Shown: positions 21,950-31,301 of the stretch, piece after piece
Position numbering within the stretch: the first letter of the stretch is position 1
Layout of the letters: every line of letters starts with the position of its first letter
NCBI GenBank assembly: GCA_037178625.1
Contig: CM074129.1
Coordinates: 4,215,963 to 4,279,962 of the forward strand
Source: Skeletonema tropicum
Lineage: Eukaryota; Bacillariophyta; Thalassiosirophyceae; Thalassiosirales; Thalassiosiraceae
DNA length: 64,000 bases
Direction: 5' to 3'
Made by a program: the position numbers and the translations under genes
Notes under the pieces: generated by a model
What the model saw: the letters and a program-made list of their open reading frames with translations, nothing else
The model's database searches: none
What the model was told of the DNA's origin: nothing

Positions 21950-22337
21950 TTCATTTGTGGTATGCTACTACACGATCGATTTCTTCAGAAGATTCGGAGA
22001 GCATTCATTTTGGAATGCTTTTGGTTGAACAAGATCTTGGATCTTGGACCTTCTGCCAGCTTGAAAAATAGTACTGTGCTGTGTCAAATTAATTCACCCT
22101 CATAACGGGTTATTTCGACCTGAAGAGGCTTGCTAAAAGGGGCTTATTTCTATGACAGCGCAGATGTGGACATACGTTTTGGTGACGGAAAGACAGCTGT
22201 CCGCTGTCCGAGGTTGAGATGTTGTCCTGTTGCCTGTTGCTGTTGATGATAGATGTGATGATAGCACGCACCTGCTATATCTTCGTGTTGTTGTGTGCGA
22301 TTTAGTGTTCAACGCATCCTGTCGACTTAAAAATAAT

Positions 22338-23246
22338 ATGAGCGGCAATAATGATTTGGAGGAGGTAGCCGACAAGCATTATTGCTGTGCCTCATGCGGC
22401 GTCGCCGAAGTGGATGAAATTAAATTGAAAAAATGTGATAATTGCGATCTCGTTCGATATTGCAGTGATACATGTACAGAAAATCACCGGGCAGATCATA
22501 AAGCAAAATGCAAAGAACGGGCGGCTGTACTACATGATGAGATTTTATTCCAACAGCCCGAAAGCACACACCTCGGCGATTGTCCGATCTGTTGTCTGCC
22601 TCTAAATCCCATGACAAAGGAATTTGTATTGATGGGGTGCTGCAGTAAATTAATCTGCAGTGGCTGCTCCCACGCACAAGATATTCGTGAGTTTGAGGAG
22701 CGGCTTAAGCCCACATGTCCATTCTGTCGACACCCTGTAACAAATGAGGAGGACGCTGACATCTCCAACATGAAAAGAGTAGCAGCGAATGATCCTATAG
22801 CAATTAGAAAATTGGGGGTGAAACACCATTATAATGAAGATTATGTTGACGCAATTAAATGTTATAGGAGGGCAGCTGAATTGGGTGATGTTGACTCACA
22901 TATTGCTCAGGCACACATGTATGAAGAGGGACTAGGTGTCAAGAGGGATAAGAAGAAGGTATTCTACCACTGGGAAAAGGCTGCAATTGCCGGTGATCCT
23001 TATTCTAGACACCTTCTTGGAGTTCATGAGGAAAAGAAATGTAGGTTCGAGAGAGCAGTGAGGCATTTCATCATAGCCGCTAATCTTGGCAATGATGATT
23101 CAATACAAGCGCTGAAGACGCTTTATAAAGATGGAGAAGTGAGCAAAGAAGACTTTGCAGCGGCTCTTCGTGGACATCATGCTGTTATAAATGCAATGAA
23201 AAGTCCGCAGAGGGAAGCAGCAGCAAGATACCCTAATTTTTTGTAG
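22338..23246 (+). CDS. MYND zinc finger / RING-like / Sel1-repeat protein, copy 1
   Basis: 302 residues from ATG at 22338 (MSGNNDLEE). Residues about 16-56 form a MYND-type zinc finger (CCASCGVAE...KKCDNCDLVRYCSDTC...H...C). A RING-like Cys cluster follows (CPICCLPLN...CCSKLICSGC...CPFCRHPV). The rest is Sel1/TPR-like repeats (AIKCYRRAAELGDVDSHIAQAHMYEEGLG, FYHWEKAAIAGDPYSRHLLG). The C-terminal SPQREAA is shared with the other copies. Such proteins form a large diatom family, probably protein-interaction or ubiquitin-related adaptors. It is divergent from RSH, with 388 bp between start codons. Confidence 0.85.
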   Translation: MSGNNDLEEVADKHYCCASCGVAEVDEIKLKKCDNCDLVRYCSDTCTENHRADHKAKCKERAAVLHDEILFQQPESTHLGDCPICCLPLNPMTKEFVLMGCCSKLICSGCSHAQDIREFEERLKPTCPFCRHPVTNEEDADISNMKRVAANDPIAIRKLGVKHHYNEDYVDAIKCYRRAAELGDVDSHIAQAHMYEEGLGVKRDKKKVFYHWEKAAIAGDPYSRHLLGVHEEKKCRFERAVRHFIIAANLGNDDSIQALKTLYKDGEVSKEDFAAALRGHHAVINAMKSPQREAAARYPNFL

Positions 23247-23939
23247 CAGAATAGTTGAAGCTCTTAAGAGATGAGGAATTAATCTTAAACGATCAACACT
23301 GTACGCCCTGATATCCTGTAGTCAGATTTGATTTGAGTATTCGGCAGTTAAGAGGGTAAAAGGAATCACTTGCCGAGCAGTCGAGTACAATTAATTATTT
23401 TGTGAAGTGATATTACAAACATCTACTGCATCTGAAGTTGAAGTTTCTATGTACTCGATCTTGAGATGGCAATTATGATTCAACGTCGTCGATACAAAGT
23501 GCAAGTGACAAAAAGAGTTTGGCCGAGGAGCAGATCCCTGAACAGTGTACTGTTTATCACTCTATTTGTGACGTGAGCGGTTGAATGACATCATTTTCCT
23601 GGTGAGCTCTTTGCGTCTCAAATTGTCGACTTTTGGGTACTTGAGAGACATCATGATACAGCCTTTCTGATAAAATAATACTGATTATCCTAATTCTAGC
23701 GTGAGTTGCTCTCGGTGTGTGTACTAGTAGTCCACCCTTTCGGGTCAGAAACACCTACTGAATTTTTATCTATGATGAATCTAAATGGTAGTGAAAAACG
23801 TTGTATCTCTTTGCCTTTCTGCGGCAAATAGTAGCACTATATGTCCCTTCTTCTCTACTTCCTACGTCTTGACTACTCTTCATATTCTTATTCTTATTAG
23901 CAGGATAACAATCCATCTCCCTGGCCAACCCCCACCTGT
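23247..23939. other. Intergenic stretch
   Basis: 3' flanks of two convergent genes; nothing further recognised. Confidence 0.5.
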
Positions 23940-24569
23940 CTACTGCATCCGATCCAACAGATCCGTATATTCATTCCTAGGATGGAACTTCTGCGCCAAC
24001 TCTTTCGAAATTTCTCCCTTCAACTGCGCTGAGATCCTAGCTCTTTCGGCCAAATGATCCTGATATTCCTTCACCTTGGATGACATCTCAGCAGAGAGTC
24101 GACGGACTAGAATCCTCTTCTCTTCGGCATGTGCAACTTCATCGATGTGTTCTTCGACCCTTGCCAACAGTTCGGACTTGTACTTTTGCAAATCTGCACT
24201 TTTGGCGTCCATTTGCTCAAGTTCCTCTGTGTGGCGCTGAACTTTTGCCATGAGCTCATCCTTGATCTTCGCCACCTCATCCTTCTTCGCCATTTCCTTC
24301 TCCAACTGGGAGAGATGCTTGTTCACCTTTTCAAGCATCTCTTCTTTGATCTGTGCAGTACGTTCTTTCGTAGCATCGAGTTTGTGGAGATCTTCCATGT
24401 GAGCCTCTACCTTGGTCTTCAATTCTGAGCGAAAGGCATCGAGTTGTTCGGACTTTTGGTGAGATTTGTCAAGTTCTTTGCGAACACATGCCGTTCGAAT
24501 TTCGTGATCGAGGGCAGCGTGTTGGACGGCGGAAGCTGGGATTGGTGAACGTACTACTTCGGTCGTCAT
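23940..24569 (-). CDS. Coiled-coil protein of unknown function
   Basis: 209 residues from MTTEVVRSPIPASA. After about 25 residues the protein is almost entirely heptad-like, rich in Glu and Lys. It has four to five repeating segments of about 31 residues (KSEQLDAFRSELKTKVEAHMEDL, KERTAQIKEEMLEKVNKHLSQL, KDEVAKIKDELMAKVQRHTEEL, SADLQKYKSELLARVEEHIDEV). This periodicity resembles fibrous or tropomyosin-like proteins. No catalytic domain, signal or membrane segment. It is divergent from the V-ATPase-like gene about 310 bp away. Function not assignable beyond a coiled-coil structural role. Confidence 0.75.
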   Translation of the reverse strand: MTTEVVRSPIPASAVQHAALDHEIRTACVRKELDKSHQKSEQLDAFRSELKTKVEAHMEDLHKLDATKERTAQIKEEMLEKVNKHLSQLEKEMAKKDEVAKIKDELMAKVQRHTEELEQMDAKSADLQKYKSELLARVEEHIDEVAHAEEKRILVRRLSAEMSSKVKEYQDHLAERARISAQLKGEISKELAQKFHPRNEYTDLLDRMQ

Positions 24570-24878
24570 GGTTAGTGCTTACTTTGGTGCTATTGCTTCA
24601 GAATAGTCAGAAATACTTGTGGGTGGTGACACAACATGGCTGGCTCATGGTGATTTGCTGAGTGCGTGAGTTGATGCCAAAGAATCTTTTTGATGGAGGA
24701 GTTCGCATCGCTTTGCCGCCACTTTTTGCACTTCTTGACATCATCTCTCTCTTCATTTGTTCAATTTGTTCTTTCACCTTTCCTGTCGTGCTCCAGCAAA
24801 TCTCTTATCATGGTGTGCACTACACACAAATAATAATTTTTATTCCCTCAACCATAGGAAGTACAAACAGAAACGAAG

Positions 24879-25355
24879 ATGACCGATCCAGATCCAACTC
24901 TTCTCGCCGGATTGGGCTGCGCCCTTGCAGTCTTCCTTTGCGGCCTCGGTGCTGCGTATGCAACCTCTCACGCGTCCAGTTTCGCTCTTCGGCACCAAGA
25001 TTTAATGGCCATGGTTCCCGTAGTTCAAGCAGGAGTTCTTGCCGTATACGGAATCATCATCGCTTACTTGATCCAATCCAAAATCACAGATGCACTTTCC
25101 ACCGCGGATGCATACAAGTTCTTCACTGCAGGTCTTAGCGTTGGCCTCGCTTGTTTAGCTTCAGGATTTGGAATGGGGAAGTTTCTCAAACAATGCAATG
25201 CGGACGGGCTATTCTTTGTGCGTAAGGGGAAAGTAGAGCCGAAGCAAGGAAGCGCATCAAAGAAGTTTTCTTTCACTACCTTTGTTCTTTGTCTCATTTA
25301 CTTGGAGGCAATTGGTCTTTATGGATTGATCGTCGCATTATTGTTGGTGGGATGA
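24879..25355 (+). CDS. V-type ATPase proteolipid (subunit c)-like protein
   Basis: 158 residues, the typical length for subunit c of the vacuolar proton pump, whose ring carries protons across endomembranes. Four hydrophobic helices are visible: about 7-30 (LLAGLGCALAVFLCGLGAAYAT), 45-68 (VPVVQAGVLAVYGIIIAYLI), 81-103 (FFTAGLSVGLACLASGFGMG) and 136-157 (LIYLEAIGLYGLIVALLL). The Glu in LEAIGLYGLIVAL matches the proton-binding carboxylate. The loop between helices 3 and 4 is longer and more polar than in canonical subunit c (FLKQCNADGLFFVRKGKVEPKQ), so it is a divergent paralogue. A second, altered copy follows at 26359. Confidence 0.85.
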   Translation: MTDPDPTLLAGLGCALAVFLCGLGAAYATSHASSFALRHQDLMAMVPVVQAGVLAVYGIIIAYLIQSKITDALSTADAYKFFTAGLSVGLACLASGFGMGKFLKQCNADGLFFVRKGKVEPKQGSASKKFSFTTFVLCLIYLEAIGLYGLIVALLLVG

Positions 25356-25617
25356 AGGAATGATTATTGCCGAGTGTGTCATGCTTTGTTCTGTTTTTCA
25401 ACATATTTCATTAAATGACTAAAAGTATGTGTCCATCACTCGTCTATGGTATTCTCAAGCTCAAAATGTCCCGTTTCAAGTTCAAGGCTGTGTGTTGGTA
25501 AAGTCCCTGTGCCTCCCTCCTCTTTGGCATCGATTTTATTGCTGTTCATGGATGTTCTTGTCGACATTATAGACATGTACCGCAGGCTGTGCACATTATT
25601 GAGTGTGTGAGATGATT

Positions 25618-25836
25618 TGAGAGGTGAGGCATGAGGCGGACGTACGCCCAGGGAGTCGTGCAAAGGTACTGTGAAGAGAAAACTTCCTGCTGCTGCAGAA
25701 AATGGTTGTTCGGACGTGCGTATTTACAAACCTCAAGAACAAATCTCAAATCCATCGATTCTATTTACAGTCTACATAACTAATGTACTCAACACAGCCA
25801 TTAATTACTGCCTTCACCGCTGAAACATAGTAATAA
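25618..25836. repeat. Left copy of a direct segmental repeat
   Basis: Shares GCGGACGTACGCCCAGGGAG, ATTTACAAACCTCAAGA and the tract ending CCGCTGAAACATAGT with 26165-26358, with indels. The repeat joins the 3' side of one V-ATPase-like gene to the 5' side of the next, so the gene pair arose by local tandem duplication. Confidence 0.7.
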
Positions 25837-26144
25837 AATTAACGGAAATCTTAAAGTACGTCATGGTTGGCCCTCCAGGGGCGAAATTATCTACAATTAT
25901 CTAGAGCAATGTCACAAGTTACTACCCTTCGAGTGTAATTAAGCAAATAACCAACAGTTTTTCCATCACCCCGGAATTAGCAAAGAGGCAGTGATATGAA
26001 ATTCCAAACCAAGTAATGGTCTTTTTTCCCAGATCGCACTCCGAGCTGCGACACCTCAAACAGCCAGGATTTGGCACGGGGGAGACTCGAACCCAAGACC
26101 CCGAACCAGAAGAGAGGCGGTGATACCACTACACCACACCACCT
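25837..26144 (-). mobile_element. Full-length tRNA-derived SINE
   Basis: 308 bp flanked by perfect 20-bp duplications (25817-25836 and 26145-26164, beginning CCGCTGAAACATAG). Read on the minus strand, it opens with a tRNA-like head containing an A-box-like TGGTGTAGTGGTATC and a B-box-like GGTTCGAGTCT. The head runs into an unrelated body and ends in a 3' segment GACGTACTTTAAGATTTC. Related, shorter copies lie at 38817-38934, 61685-61723 and about 33541-33598. The head pairs poorly as a tRNA (weak T-stem), so I call a SINE head and not a tRNA gene. Confidence 0.85.
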
Positions 26145-26164
26145 CCGCTGAAACATAGTAATAA

Positions 26165-26358
26165 TAGATGCAGAGGTGAGGCAAGAGGCGGACGTACGCC
26201 CAGGGAGTCGTGCAAAACTTCCAGTATGTTCGGTCGTGCGTATTTACAAACCTCAAGACCAAATCTCTAATCCATCAATTCAATGATTAAAGTTACATAC
26301 TAATGTGCTCAACACAGCCATTAATTACTGCCTTTACCGCTGAAACATAGTATTACAG
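26165..26358. repeat. Right copy of the direct segmental repeat
   Basis: Counterpart of 25618-25836, ending just before the second V-ATPase-like gene at the shared CCGCTGAAACATAGTA tract. Confidence 0.7.
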
Positions 26359-27060
26359 ATGCAGATTGATGCTCTATCTCATTTTGTTGGAAAGCTCCGG
26401 CTACTGCTTCAGCCAGAACCAACAGATCCAATGCCGACTCTTGTCGCTGGATTGGGCTGCGCCCTTGCAATCTCCCTTTGTGGCCTCGGCGCCGCATATG
26501 CAACCACCCATGCGTTCAGTTTCGCTCTTCGGCACCAAGACAAAGATTTGATCGTCATGGTCCCTGTAAATCAAGCTGGAATTCTCTCCGTATACGGCAT
26601 CATCATCGCTTACTTGATCCAATCCAAAATGGACTCAAAAAATCTCACCATCGTGGTTGCATACAAGTTCTTCACTGCGGGTCTTACAGTTGGTCTTGCT
26701 TGCCTTGCTTCTGGATTTGGAATGGGGAAGTTTCTCAAACAATGCAACGAGGACGAACTATGTTTTGTCCGTAAGGAGAAAAGCTCATCAAAGAGATTTT
26801 GGTTCAAAAGATGTGTTCTAGCTCTCGCTTGCCTCAGCGTTGGCATCGCTTGCTTTCTCTCTGGATTTGGATTTGGAATGGGGCAGTATCTCAGTGAATG
26901 CAATGCGGGCGAGCTATTCTGTGTCTACAAGGGGAAATCAGAATCCAAGCAAGGAAGCGCTCCAAAGAAATTCCCAGTCACTGTCTTTGTTCGTAGTCTC
27001 ATTCACTTGCAGGTGATTGGTCTCGGTGGAATGTCTATCGCATTATTTATGGTGGCATAA
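26359..27060 (+). CDS. Altered V-ATPase c-like paralogue with an extra helix and Glu-to-Gln change
   Basis: 233 residues. By comparison with the 24879 gene the original start may be the Met of MPTLVAGLG near residue 24. Helices 1-3 are well conserved. Helix 3 plus its loop is then duplicated: FFTAGLTVGLACLASGFGMGKFLKQCN is followed by VLALACLSVGIACFLSGFGF and GMGQYLSECN. This predicts five helices, not four. In the last helix the proton-binding Glu is replaced: LIHLQVIGLGG against LIYLEAIGLYG. Proton carriage at this site should be lost, so it may be a non-transporting ring member, a regulator, or a decaying duplicate. The open frame is intact. Confidence 0.8.
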   Translation: MQIDALSHFVGKLRLLLQPEPTDPMPTLVAGLGCALAISLCGLGAAYATTHAFSFALRHQDKDLIVMVPVNQAGILSVYGIIIAYLIQSKMDSKNLTIVVAYKFFTAGLTVGLACLASGFGMGKFLKQCNEDELCFVRKEKSSSKRFWFKRCVLALACLSVGIACFLSGFGFGMGQYLSECNAGELFCVYKGKSESKQGSAPKKFPVTVFVRSLIHLQVIGLGGMSIALFMVA

Positions 27061-27628
27061 AAATTAATCCAAATTTAAGGTAGGCTAAGGCTAAAGCTAG
27101 GCTAAGTAGATAACAACTAACCAACATATCTACTGCAGCTGCAGAAGCAGTACTGTTACAGTTTCTCGGATCCATACTTCAGCAAATAACCAAAGGCTGT
27201 CATCTTCTGCAACGTTGCCAACGTCCGAAGCCGTAACAAGGCAAGGCCTTTTTGGCAAGTCTCTTCTCACTCTAGGAGCCAGTATAGAAGTGAATGAGAG
27301 TTGCAGTTGTGGCCTTGAAGAGATATATCATATTAGTTGAGGCGTGTACTTTGATTGTAAATATTCAGACAGCTTGCTCTAAAATCGATCGAGCCAACCA
27401 CCAGTCAGGCAGTCAGGCAGCCAGCCAGCCAGTCAGTCAGTCAGGCAGCTAAAAATATAGAGACACACAACATCTCAAAAATACACACACACACATCTCT
27501 ACAACACAAGCAAGCAAGATGCAAAAGGCAATCTACAAATCCACACATGCATATACTTGCCAATGTGATAGAGCTGGCCACGAATGGATGGATAGAATGC
27601 TTCATCATTATTACTTTGATTTGTGGCT
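27061..27628. other. Intergenic stretch with CAGT/CAGC and AC simple repeats
   Basis: Contains a CAGTCAGG/CAGCCAGC tetranucleotide-type tract at about 27400-27450 and an ACACAC tract near 27483. No gene supported. Confidence 0.5.
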
Positions 27629-28546
27629 CTACGATGGTAAAATATTTTGTCGTATTGCCATTTCGATCATTTCGATCATCTGCTCGGCTGCTTCCCTCTG
27701 CGGACTCTTGGTTGCATCTACAGCTGCCTGATACGCACGTAGAGCAGTAGTAAGGTCCTCTTTGCTCACAAATCCCTTCTTAATCTTGAACAACTCCATC
27801 AGCATTTTGAGTGATAAATCTAGTCCTTGTGCGGCTGCGATCATGTAATGCTTCACTGCTCTTTCGATATTGCCGGCAATATTCCTCTCGATACCTGCGA
27901 GATTATGCCTAGCGATGGGAAGACCGCCAATAGCTGCCTCTTCTAGATGATATATTTCCTTTTTCCTATCCTTGTCAACACCTTGTTCTGAATGATACAT
28001 AAGCGCTAGTCTATAGTGCGCCCTCGCATCTCCCAATGCAGCAGCCTTTGAAAACCACTCAAATGCAACAACATAATTTCCTTGCTCGAACTCCACTGTT
28101 GCTTGGTACAGTATCGCTTCTGGATCGTTCGCCTTTATTCTTTTCATCAACAGTTTTTCATATTCCGCACTGGTTTCTGAAACAGGTTTTCTACAAAATG
28201 GACAAGATGGATTATTTAATGATGCTTCCTGATTGGCAACACAGCATCCGTCGCAAATAATTTTACTGCAACATCTGAATATGGATGATTTCGATGGATC
28301 AATCGACAGCGGTAAGTAGCAGATAGGACAGTCCCTGCCTTCAGGTTGCTTAAATAATAATTCGTCACGTAATTCAGCTGCTCGTATTTTGCACGCTTCG
28401 TCGTGTTCTGATTTATGATCATCTCGACATGTATCACTGCAATATCTCACGAGACCGCAATCCGCACATTCCTTCAACTTGATGTCATCAACTTCTGTGA
28501 TGCCGCAGTTGGCACAAGATGTGTCCGTCTCCTTCGCTTCGCTCAT
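27629..28546 (-). CDS. MYND zinc finger / RING-like / Sel1-repeat protein, copy 2
   Basis: 305 residues from ATG at 28546 (MSEAKETDTS). The order matches copy 1: MYND finger (SCANCGITE...KECADCGLVRYCSDTC), RING-like cluster (CPICYLPLS...CCSKIICDGCC...CPFCRKPV), then Sel1-like repeats (AFEWFSKAAALGDARAHYRLALMYHSEQG, IYHLEEAAIGGLPIARHNLAG). It ends KSPQREAAEQMIEMIEMAIRQNILPS. It is closer to the pseudogene at 33606-34539 than to copy 1: the two share about 260 bp of upstream sequence and the same C-terminal RQNILPS. Confidence 0.88.
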   Translation of the reverse strand: MSEAKETDTSCANCGITEVDDIKLKECADCGLVRYCSDTCRDDHKSEHDEACKIRAAELRDELLFKQPEGRDCPICYLPLSIDPSKSSIFRCCSKIICDGCCVANQEASLNNPSCPFCRKPVSETSAEYEKLLMKRIKANDPEAILYQATVEFEQGNYVVAFEWFSKAAALGDARAHYRLALMYHSEQGVDKDRKKEIYHLEEAAIGGLPIARHNLAGIERNIAGNIERAVKHYMIAAAQGLDLSLKMLMELFKIKKGFVSKEDLTTALRAYQAAVDATKSPQREAAEQMIEMIEMAIRQNILPS

Positions 28547-28804
28547 TTTGACCAACGCTTTTGATGATCAGCTGAGATGTTTCCGTATCCTTTACTTCGC
28601 TTCTTCGGAATATACCGACGGTCAGCTGACTTCAAGATGATTTACTCTATTTCCAGAGCACACTACTCACTCGCAATGCAATCGCCAGTCACAGTCATGC
28701 TACATTTTCATCATCATGGTCTCTCTGGTCTGTCTCTCCCGACCAGCGCAGCCTGAGTGATTGATGAGCCCGCCACAAATGAGATGGGTATCTTCTCTAG
28801 AGAA

Positions 28805-31301
28805 GCTAGCTACTGGCGGGAACAAAATCGCACCTCGCCGAGGAGGTGCGATTTTCCAAATTTTACACACAAAACACTAACAAAATGGTGAGAGTCCACG
28901 GTTTCCGAAAAGGGCCGAAAGTGGCCAATACCAGAAACGCGATTTTCTCGAGACCTGTCTTTTTTGCTTGGCGCCAATTTTTTGACGCGCTGCTGCAACC
29001 CCAACGCTAAGTAGCCCCTAACTAAAATAACTCGGATTTAGGTACATAGGCCGACCCCAGAAGTTGAGGGGCGCGCGCAAGCCGAAGATGGCTCAAAATG
29101 ATGCTACAACATCTTCTGATAGTGCTTGGCTCTTGAACTTCGAGCGCCCCGCGAGTTCTGACTATGTAACAGCGATTTCAAATTTTTGTGCATTCGGTGG
29201 AGGAGCCGAATGTGTTCTGTGGGATTGCTGTGCTTTAACAACCACCGGTCGATCTGTTCAAGATCTGATGCCTCGGTCATTCGAATCTATGACATCGGTA
29301 GTGGACGTCCGAGCATTATCGTACGTTTTCGAATGAATTATACACTCCTATGGCAACCATCCTTTTTGTCTCTCAGTGAAGTGACAGTGGAGGGGGTGTG
29401 GGTGAAAGAGCATGACAACTTGCGGGGCGCTCACATAACTTGGTTCATCTTGACGCTGCTATGTCTTCTGATTATGATTGGCCCTTGAAATAAGAGCGCC
29501 CCGCGAGTTCCGACTACAAAATAGTCATTTCATTTTTTTTGGATTGTATGGGGTGTGGTAGGAGGAGTGAATTAAGATGAGTTGCTAGATGGAGAAATTT
29601 CAATGGAATGGAGCCGCTGATCTCGTCCACCCCTTCTATAGTGCAATTGGCTGTGCTAGGATCATTTTCATCATTCGCAATGAGTCATTCGGCATGTTTC
29701 GAATGAATCAGCATTAATTTACTGTGGAGGAGTCCTCAAATTCATGTTCTCTCGACGATAAGTTACGAACTAAAGCGCGTCCTTGAAAAATGCACCAAGA
29801 ACCCATTCAACATACTCTCGAGAGCACATTGTCGAGTCTGTGCAGTTACTGTTGGTACGTTTCACCTGCGTCTCTTCGGACAAGAGAGAATAATGTCACA
29901 CAAAGAAGGGGTAAAGATGAAAGATTGCGTTTCAAGTATATGACAACCTAATTGAGTTGAAATATGGCCATGATACTCGACAATAATATATAGAGAAGTC
30001 TAATCATATCATACCAATCAGTCATAATACATTATTAGCTTCATAAGAAACTGTATTTCATCGATATGGAGCACTTATCGACGAAATTGGCACCAAGAAC
30101 TGAAATTTCGAGCTAGAATGACGCATGCCTACGGCATATCTGCATGCCTATTCTTGTTGCTTTGGGAGAGTAATTCTAATGATATTGTCCAGTGGTTCAA
30201 AAGCAAAATGAACAGCACACTGCCTAACCCAGTTTTTTATGTAGATTTCGATTCTGTAAGTGGCGACGGCCGAATCGAGCTCGATGTGATCGTATATGGC
30301 TCTAACCGACGCAGACATAAAATCTGCACAGCCTGGCAACATCATGACATACTCATATTTTATAGCTTTCGGTAATTGAATATCCATGTTGCGTCACAAA
30401 GTCCTTCTATATATTATGATGATTGATAATTAATATCAGTTTTATTAATTTCATGCCAATAACACGTATTCATAGAATAGTAGGCCGAATCATCCGCATT
30501 TGTTTTGATGCCATCCAGTAGGAAAGGTGTTGTTAGCAGTCACAGGATAGTCTGAAATCAATTTAAAACGCTCAAAATAGACGGCTATTGGTGTTGTGTG
30601 ATGAAAGGGCCCCTATCTTGCGGAGTAAATAGACTCAATATCTCTTCAAACACTGTTTTATGTGATAGGGTAGGGCTCCTCATTTTCCACCAAAATATGC
30701 TATATTTCAACCAGTCCAAAATAATGTTGTAGCCGCAATGAAATAGAGAAACCTGGTCCAGCAGTGTTGATTGTTATATAATAGTCGTCACCACAATGAG
30801 TTTTGGCACCTGTTCATTCCACTTTCTATCAGATATGTGCATTCTCCTTTACGGTGTGCATGAAGGAAATTATCCATTTTTACCACATGAATCCATTATG
30901 CCACCACATGCGTCATAGAACGCTCAGACACACTTTCAAAATGATAAACAGCCGCCTAATAGTATATAGTTGGCACCTGCAACGTTGTTAAGTGGCAGAG
31001 CAACTCCAACTATTCATTTCAAGATCATAATGGAAGCGCATCATCAACCTGCCATTTTCCGGCACCTTTACTTTGGTGTCATAGCATGTAGCGATGGCGT
31101 TGGTCTGTGATCAAATGAGGGCTTCGCATCACAGAAATAGTGTTGGAGAGAGAGTTGCTGCAGTACGGTCGTCTAAATGTATGTGTAGCTAGTGTTTCTG
31201 GTGTCGATACGATAGGGGTCGAGGTGCGCCATGGTCGTCGCTAAGATTTTCCGAGGTGCAAATTAATCAGAGGTGCGATTTTGTTCCCGCCAGTAGCTAG
31301 C
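28805..31301. mobile_element. 2.5-kb DNA element with perfect 32-bp terminal inverted repeats
   Basis: 28805-28836 and 31270-31301 are exact reverse complements, beginning GCTAGCTACTGGCGGGAACA. If the element proper starts at TACTGGCGGG, the flanks on both sides are GCTAGC, a possible 6-bp target duplication, though it is palindromic. The interior has paired GAGCGCCCCGCGAGTT blocks (29140 and 29498), a TTGGCGCCAA palindrome near 28970, and only short frames. No intact transposase is recognisable, so it is non-autonomous or decayed. It sits exactly where the homology between the two MYND upstream regions ends. Confidence 0.75.

Noticed and set aside
26068..26144. A tRNA gene
   Set aside because: A- and B-box-like sequences are present but acceptor pairing needs several wobbles, the T-stem is poor and no sound anticodon stem forms. 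It is the head of a SINE bounded by target duplications.
30118..30387. Opposed short frames inside the 2.5-kb element
   Set aside because: Equal-length frames on both strands, no recognisable transposase motif.
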